Shown piece after piece: positions 57,811 to 64,000 of a stretch of DNA of 64,000 nucleotides. A model generated the notes under the pieces. The model ran no database searches and was not told the DNA's origin. It was given only the letters and a program-made list of their open reading frames with translations. This stretch comes from Bursaphelenchus xylophilus. Taxonomy: Eukaryota; Nematoda; Chromadorea; Rhabditida; Aphelenchoididae. The position numbers were made by a program, and so were the translations under genes. How positions within the stretch are numbered: the first letter of the stretch is position 1; every line of letters begins with the position of its first letter. Location of the stretch: contig CAJFCV020000004.1 in the NCBI GenBank assembly GCA_904066235.2, forward strand, positions 12,400,001-12,464,000, read 5' to 3'.

Positions 57811-60378
57811 ATTCCTAGCTCGCATTATGCAGAAATGAGAGGTTTTTAGGTCAAAAGGTAGGAAAGAAGTGGGATTTCTTTGCGAACTTTGGCGTGAAAA
57901 GACTCATATCTTCAGCCGTAGCGAGGAGCTCGTTTCCACAGAAGAAAAAATTGCTTCTACACGAAATCAGCAAAGAAATGACCAAAAGAGTCCTTCTCTA
58001 CGACCTCTCTCCGCGCTTTACGTACTCCCTCAACAGCAAAAAACGTTCAATATTATAGTGGTGCCTGCAAAGCGCAAGCTGAAATTTTGCATTGATATGT
58101 GGTCTATGCCTGGCGTAAGGTTCATCAAGAGAAATGCAACATCATCACATGGGCTTTAACCGTTACTGTTTCTTTGCCGTGTAGAGTATGCAGCAAAATG
58201 CAAACCCTTTTTTGCTAAACTCTGGACATTCCTTACGAAGAAACATTGTATTATATTATACATAGCCTATTTTTTCTTACCGGAAAACTGGCCAAACTAG
58301 CTTCGAGCTTTTCAAAGCCAACTCAAGACTTCTTTGACCTCAGCTGGAGTCTCGGCATTCCAACAAAGCCCTTATCCCAACCCTCCTAAAGCTTTGGCAT
58401 GTCCGTGAAAACAAAGGGATGAGTTGCGGATTAATTACGCAACCTATTAAAAACTGCGTCAGCGGATCTCTTTCAACTTTGACTAATGCGATAATAAAGT
58501 TTTGACGGAATGGAAAAACTTAGGTTTGTTGCGCAAGTCTGTGAATAGTATTTGCACAAAGAGATAGAACTTGTTGCTATTTATAAGTGTCACAGTATGT
58601 TATCAACAATAAAATACCTTGAGAAATTTTGCAGGCATGGTTGGAAATCAGATAAGATTTGCTTACGACAGAAAGTCCAAACGATGGATTTGACAGTAGG
58701 ATATTGCACATTAAGCTTTCATTTGTATAAGTAGCTCGAATAGCTACCATGAGGTAAGCCAGGCACTTTTTAAACGTCCAGAAACTATTGTTTTTGAACA
58801 AATTACCATAACTTTGAAAGCGGTGGATGAATTAGATAGATTCCATCTGTACCATGGAGTTGCCGATGCAAAATTTCTATCACAATGCGTAGATTACGGT
58901 AGAAAAATCGTATTTCCAGTAACTGTCGAATGCCCGCAAAGCGGTTGTTCGACTCTTTTGCAAGTCTTTAAAAAACTTTAGAAGCAGCTAGCAGGTTGTA
59001 TGCATTTAGCCGTGATATCATTCGTTTGCGGAGGAGTGGATCAAGTTTTTCGTCATGTTCTCCTCGAACTGCCTAAAAATATGTGTATGTTTTCGGTTCA
59101 AAGGTCAAGGATACAAATGTTGTGTTATGAGTAAAATGTTATTCCGAACTGAACAGCTGTTGGTTTGAACTTCGATTGGCGGTAATTTAAGGAAGCTGAT
59201 GACTCATAGGGGATACTGTACTTGATGTCTGTTGCGATGGATTGGCAAAAAAATCTATCTTTTTTCTTGAAGTTTCCATGGCTTCTGGAAAGATCCATTG
59301 AAACCCCTCTGGCGTTTACTGCTGAAAGGCGTTGCGTACCTTTCTTTGTACGGACAAAACATTTTTTCTATGGCCGCCTTCAGCTTTTACCGTACTCTGT
59401 CGGCCCCAAATATTTATCTGTATATCTCTGCTGCCTCATCGTACAAGCTAAAACTTCGAAGAACCTGAGCCAGTTTACTATCTGAAAGTTGGCTGAGCAT
59501 GGCCGATGTGGTTCGAAAAGAAAGCCAAATACATTGTAATACTTGCTGTTTGCAATTTGGGGTTTTTATTGTTATGAGACGGCCTACGCCAGAGCTACGT
59601 CTCGTTTGCCATGAAAAATTCTCAGCACTCTTTCAGATAGGAAATCAGCTCCTGTTCTGTGGCCTATGCGGTGGAAAAATTTAAAAAAAAAAGTGAGTGT
59701 TGAACTTGGGACATTTCCCTTGAAGGATCACAAGACCAGCTTCCTACATCATCCCCAGTCCATATTTCATCTCGTAACAGCTGTTTTGGCGTTCGTCATC
59801 CGAGGATCAAACCGAGAGGAGATAAAATGACTTTCGATATGGGCGTGCTTTCTGTTCACGTCGGTTTGCGAAACTTGACGAGATGCGGTTTTATGAAATG
59901 CTCGAGAAGACGCTGGCTGTGACTGGTTTTAGATCCTGTAAATCATTAGTCAATAAGAGGTTTACAAAATTTACTGTAGATAATTGTATTGTACTGAAAT
60001 GACTCTTAATTTACCTCAATATTAATATTGATATATACCTTTGTATATATGTACATATTTTTTAGACTAGTAATGTTTCTTTTTTTCCATCCGTTTTGAT
60101 TTTCAAAGCATCCGTCTTTCGAGATTTTTTTGCTTTTCTTGAGAGATAAGTAATCCTTTTATCGGGGTGACTCATCAGTTTTTTTTGCGTCTTGAGTGTT
60201 TACGGTTGGGTAATAAAGAAGTCAAGGGCGTTTACCTCGAAATTTCTCGTTTGAACTCCGAGGTAAGGAGAGTTATCGTAGTCTAGCGGCAATGGGTCAA
60301 AATTGGGGATGTTTGAGGGTCCAAAACCTCTGTACAGTGAATCAAAAAAAGGCTTGAGGAAATTTAAATTTATTTTTC

Positions 60379-60500
60379 CATGTCGGGAAAATAATGTGGA
60401 TTTGCCGAGCTTTTGAATCTCCTTTCATCGCTTTGCAACAGCCAGCCGCGGCTGGAATTTTGCTGCGACAAATTCACATTATTTTCCCGACAGACTGATA
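60379..60500. repeat. TGTCGGGAAAATAATG inverted-repeat element (copy 5)
   Basis: Ends CATGTCGGGAAAATAATG and ATTATTTTCCCGACAGACTG in mirror; the interior has TTTCATCGCTTTGCAACAGC, shared in altered form with copies 2 and 4. Confidence 0.85.
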
Positions 60501-62405
60501 GACTGGTCCACAGCACAGATGGGTATTGTAAAACAGGCGTTTTTCACTGCCTTTACTCTGTTTTCAAAGTCAATTTGAAATACTCTTAACTTTGTTTTGA
60601 TTCAAAATCACCGTTCTTCTCTGTCTTTAGGTCATGAAAAGAAGGTTTCTCTCCCCCCACCCGGCGTTCCGGAGAGTTTATGCGAAAGCGACCGTCGCAA
60701 AAAGCAGGGAAAGGAAGCTCGGACGGTGAAATGAATGCGTCTAATCCGCTTCCAAATCCCCCCTGGCAGCAGTGTTAAGTCGCTCCCGGAGAAGGGGATC
60801 GGTGTTGTTCGGATCTGTCGTCTGTTTTGCGGTTTCTTCAGCCCAACATGACTTTTCTGGCTGTTTAAAGCTTGAAAAAGATGATGGTAGAGTCTTGGCT
60901 TGAAGATGGCTTTAGAAATATTTGGGAAAATGGACTTCTGAGGGGCGATTATAACGATATGCAGCTTGTTTTTGTAGGAGAAGTTGCTAGGATTGCAATT
61001 CTCAGATTTTGATAAAACTTGGCATCAATAAAGGCCAAGCCTTTGGAATACGTATCAGCGATTTTTGGCTTCCGTTTTGCAGGAGTCATAAAGGCCTTGA
61101 AGTCAAAATTTGCCGCGGATCGGACATTTTTTCTATATTTTTGAGGTACATATAGCATTAACAGTCCGGCTGGAAATGAGTTTATAATCGGTCTAAATTA
61201 TTTTTCATGTTATAACTTTACAGAGATATTGCCAAACGACTTCTTTTTTTTAACCGCCTCGTCATTTTCCATACTGTCCCCCAGAAAAAATCATTAAATA
61301 CCTTCGCGTTCGCTACAAAGCGTGAGCTAGAATTTTCTGGAAATAATATATATCATGTAAAAGATATCCAGGCCAAATGTGATGATAATCAAAGCTTTTG
61401 ATCTTCAGCATTTACATTATCAATTTCTTGAGTCATAAATTTCTTATGGCCTTGACTTTTGTCCATTACTTTCCCATCTAGGCCAATATCTCCCATCAAT
61501 ACGAACCGCTGTTCACTCGGGTCCACGTGACCCCGAGGCCGCGCAATTTGCGTTCCTATATATTTTTATAAATGTAATTGCGCACCGTCTTCTCCGCCCG
61601 TCTCTAGCCTCCATTTCCTCGGGTTTCTCACCCACAACAGGTGCGCTTTTCGCTGTTTTTGGGTGGGAAGACGATTTTTTGCGCTTTTTCCCTTTCCTCG
61701 AGACTTGAGACCGTTGATATCGAATATTGTTTTGAAAATCTTGCGGATTTTTGATGACAAATAATTTTTTGAGATTATTTAGAAAGCCTTGTCATCAGAT
61801 GCTATTGCGAAAGCCTTGATATTGAATGCTGTTTGAAAGGATTTGTGAAATTCGAACCGTTTTTTTCTTATTTTTTGAGCGGGTAATCGAAAGGTACTTG
61901 AGGTTTGATGCTCAACCTTGCTTCAAGCTTTGAATTTATATTTTGTCTATGCCAGACATCACTTCTCAAAAAATTTATGAGAATATTCAACAATCTTTGC
62001 GGTTGGCAGAGTACGCTAAGAGCAAAGAGCGGTCACAAAAAACACTTTTTAGTTATAGCTTTGCCAGTGCTGCGTTGAAAAAATGATTTTTTGTGGAAAC
62101 ATTACCCTCTGCTATAGAAATGGGCGTCAAAATTTTTCTACCAAACTTTCTAAAAACTTTCCTATTTTCGATCAAAAAATCTCGGTCGTCTTTGCAAAAT
62201 ACTGAGTAAAAAGTATTCTTAATTTGTGCCAAGTTCTGTTAAAACCCAAGAGTTATCTCTTGAGCAATTCTATTTGAAATGCTTTTTTCGCTTTTCCATT
62301 TTTTCAGCTCTGTCTCCATCAAATTTTGAATCAATGTACCGCGATTTGTAAAGTGAATTTTAGAGTCTATTTCTTTCACTTAAAATTTTCTTCCAAATTT
62401 CAGCG

Positions 62406-63674
62406 ATGATTTCGAGGTTGTGGCTAGCAATTCTTCTCCTCAACCTAATACTGATCTCGGAAGCGGCGCACAAATGCGTTTGGGTGACTGGCGTTCTGAA
62501 ATGCCGCAAAAATCCCAGAAACCATGCCAATGTGGAGGTCAGAGTCTATGACAAGGATGGGATCTCGATTCTGCAGGCCATCGATCCCGATGATATTATG
62601 GGGTAGGAATTTTGAAAAAAACTTTTTTCTCTGTAATTAACTAAAGAAGTGTTCAAAGTGCGACGCGCAGATTTTGATGAGATTTGGAAAAAATTTATAA
62701 AGGAAAATCCACTCTTTCCGCACAAAACTGGAAAACATATAGTAAAAACACGTTTTCCTCTCTGACCACTCTCTTCGTTTAACGCACTCTCTCGTCAAAC
62801 AAGAGCGTTGAATATCTTGGCTGCCATTGCAAACCGAAACCTAAAACTTTCAGAAATTTATCTCACGCTTATGTTCTATGCGTGTGCAAAGCTTAACGGG
62901 TAAAGTATGAGCTTCGCACTTGGGACATTTTTAGCTTCGCCTATAACGAATTATTTTTTGGGGTCTTTTCTGATTCGTTCTTCATACAGTGGCGGACCCG
63001 ATCCAGTGGCAAAAAACGTACCATTTTACCTCCGGGAAGTATCAAAAATGTGGCAAAATGCTTCCCTCTCCAAGTGAAAAGGCTTCGTTTTGAAGGGCGC
63101 GCATTTTTTCCCCACAAAAAGAGCAGGCGCGCTTTTGAAATCTGATTTTTTTCCACTTGGAGAGGGAGGTATTTTGCCACATTTTTTGATACTTCCCAAA
63201 TGCAAAATGGTACTTTTTTGCCACTGGATCAGGTCCCCCACTGTAGCTTTAACTTCATTTTCCCAAGAGTTTTTTTGACTTTCCCCAGGCCCAAACGGTC
63301 TCTAAAATTTCATAAATTGCACTTTCAGTGTCACCTTCACCGACGAAGACGGCACCTTCAAATTGGACGGCTGTGGCGACGATTTTGACTGGCTCCCTGG
63401 AGTCCCAAACGTCCCCGAACCCTACCTCCAGATCCGGCATTTCTGTAACAGCGAGAAGGGTGAGACGATTCGACTTCCCGAGTTCGACGTCTTCGTCCCA
63501 GACACCTACGATGTGGGGATTTTGGAGCTGGACGAGACCGCCACTTCCACAACCAACCCCAAGTTCGGAAATCACGCCGACGAGCCGTTGGTGAAAATGG
63601 AAATCCCCGTGGAATTGGAGGACGATGACGGAACGGTGATCACCAAGCCCGACAAAGCCATGCATAAGGAATAA
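62406..63674 (+). CDS. Transthyretin-like family secreted protein
   Basis: Member of the nematode-expanded TTR-like family of small secreted beta-sandwich proteins. Exons 62406-62602 and 63329-63674 give 180 residues. A hydrophobic signal peptide (about 1-20, LWLAILLLNLILISEA) precedes CVWVTGVLKC. Then VEVRVYDKDG, FTDEDGTFKLDGC and YLQIRHFC follow the family pattern of strands and paired cysteines. The tail is acidic and ends KAMHKE. An AAATTTCAG acceptor ends 2 nt before the ATG, consistent with a spliced leader or a short 5' intron. The 726-nt intron carries one dispersed repeat and one MITE. Confidence 0.9.
62645..62930. repeat. GCGACGCTCAGATTTT dispersed repeat (intronic)
   Basis: Starts CAAAGTGCGACGCGCAGATT, with an internal deletion compared with full copies; keeps AACGCACTCTCTCGTC and CCTAAAACTTTCAG, ending GAGCTTCGCACTTGGG. 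Confidence 0.8.
62987..63243. repeat. CAGTGG-type MITE (copy 6)
   Basis: TA-flanked ends CAGTGGCGGACCCGATCC and GGTCCCCCACTG in mirror; full internal arms. In the intron of the transthyretin-like gene. Confidence 0.9.
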
Positions 63675-63790
63675 TCTCAGAGAAAAATGTGAAAATTTGA
63701 ATCTGTTCTTTAAGTTATGCGTATGTATATCTCATGTTTAGTTCTCCATAAAGTTGCATAATACTATAAACTTTGAGACCCAAGGAAATG

Positions 63791-63796
63791 AATAAA
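63791..63796 (+). terminator. Poly(A) signal AATAAA of TTR-like gene
   Basis: AATAAA about 117 nt after the stop codon. Confidence 0.65.
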
Positions 63797-63819
63797 AACT
63801 TTTAAAAAATGGAAAATTA

Positions 63820-64000
63820 AACAGTGGGGTCCTTTGAGATGCCCATTTTGGCGTAAAAAGTTTCGTACTCATTTCTATCCTATAGGGTAATGTTTCAACA
63901 AAAAGTACATTTTCCGCATGAAACTGGCAAAGACATGGCAAGAAAGTGATTTTATCTGTGACCGCTTTTCACGTTTAGCGTGCTCTCTCGGCGGCAAAAA
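63820..64000. repeat. GCGACGCTCAGATTTT dispersed repeat (runs off window)
   Basis: Internal part of the family: TTTCGTACTCATTTC, AGGGTAATGTTTCAAC, TTTAGCGTGCTCTCTCGGCG. The left terminus is not clear and the right end lies beyond the window. Confidence 0.75.

Larger units (their letters stand above)
31234..62405. other. 31 kb gene desert, repeat mosaic
   Basis: No ORF here has recognisable domains or splice-supported coding structure. The listed large repeats cover a substantial part. Between them are decayed fragments of the GCGACGCTCAGATTTT family (about 31330-31540, 35480-35700, 42915-43220, 54130-54290, 57810-58120, 60990-61370, 61900-62290) and islands of apparently unique, GC-richer sequence (about 32560-32760, 35080-35430, 39370-39490, 40300-40680, 46480-46640). 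The desert lies upstream of prickle and may hold its distal exons or regulatory sequence; this is inference. Confidence 0.6.

Overview
The window reads as nuclear DNA of a nematode. It contains a major sperm protein gene, a nematode-type nuclear hormone receptor, a transthyretin-like secreted protein, a nematode-style tyrosinase and a TMEM231 orthologue. Introns end in TTTCAG-type acceptors. Species cannot be fixed from what is visible.

The gene-bearing part is about 1-31 kb, with one more gene at 62.4-63.7 kb. In order: a 5'-truncated nuclear hormone receptor (+, 272-2667); a ten-exon tyrosinase (-, 3149-6663), convergent with it and sharing a palindromic poly(A) signal; an msp gene with one intron (+, 8751-9261); a 49-codon membrane ORF (10231-10380) ending 36 nt before the start of TMEM231 (+, 10417-13497); a nine-exon major-facilitator membrane protein (-, 13792-19627) with one intron that is almost wholly a 3 kb fold-back repeat; a candidate 53-aa ORF (21271-21432); a ZC3H4/6/8-type CCCH zinc-finger gene (+, 23186-26476); Prickle (-, 27926-31233, PET plus three LIM domains and a C-terminal prenylation box); and a transthyretin-like gene (+, 62406-63674). 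All exon chains stay in frame across every junction. No operon-like functional cluster is evident apart from the ORF/TMEM231 pair; the genes serve unrelated roles (transcription, cuticle chemistry, sperm, cilia, transport, RNA, planar polarity, secretion).

The stretch from 31.2 to 62.4 kb holds no gene I can support. It is a mosaic of dispersed inverted-repeat families, large palindromic transposon derivatives and short islands of unique, GC-richer sequence. It may be the 5' regulatory or intronic territory of prickle.

The most striking theme is fold-back DNA. At least five large palindromes (0.96-3 kb) are present: a 3.06 kb one with 162-bp tandem units in its arms; a 1.5-1.8 kb one; a mariner-ended one split by a 782-bp hAT-like insertion with a perfect 8-bp target duplication; and a 2.57 kb Tc1/Tc3-ended one that holds two further palindromes, mirrored transposase fragments and mirrored tRNA-like sequences. 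Three small inverted-repeat families are also interspersed. Coordinates of repeats were read by eye and are approximate except where a target-site duplication is given.
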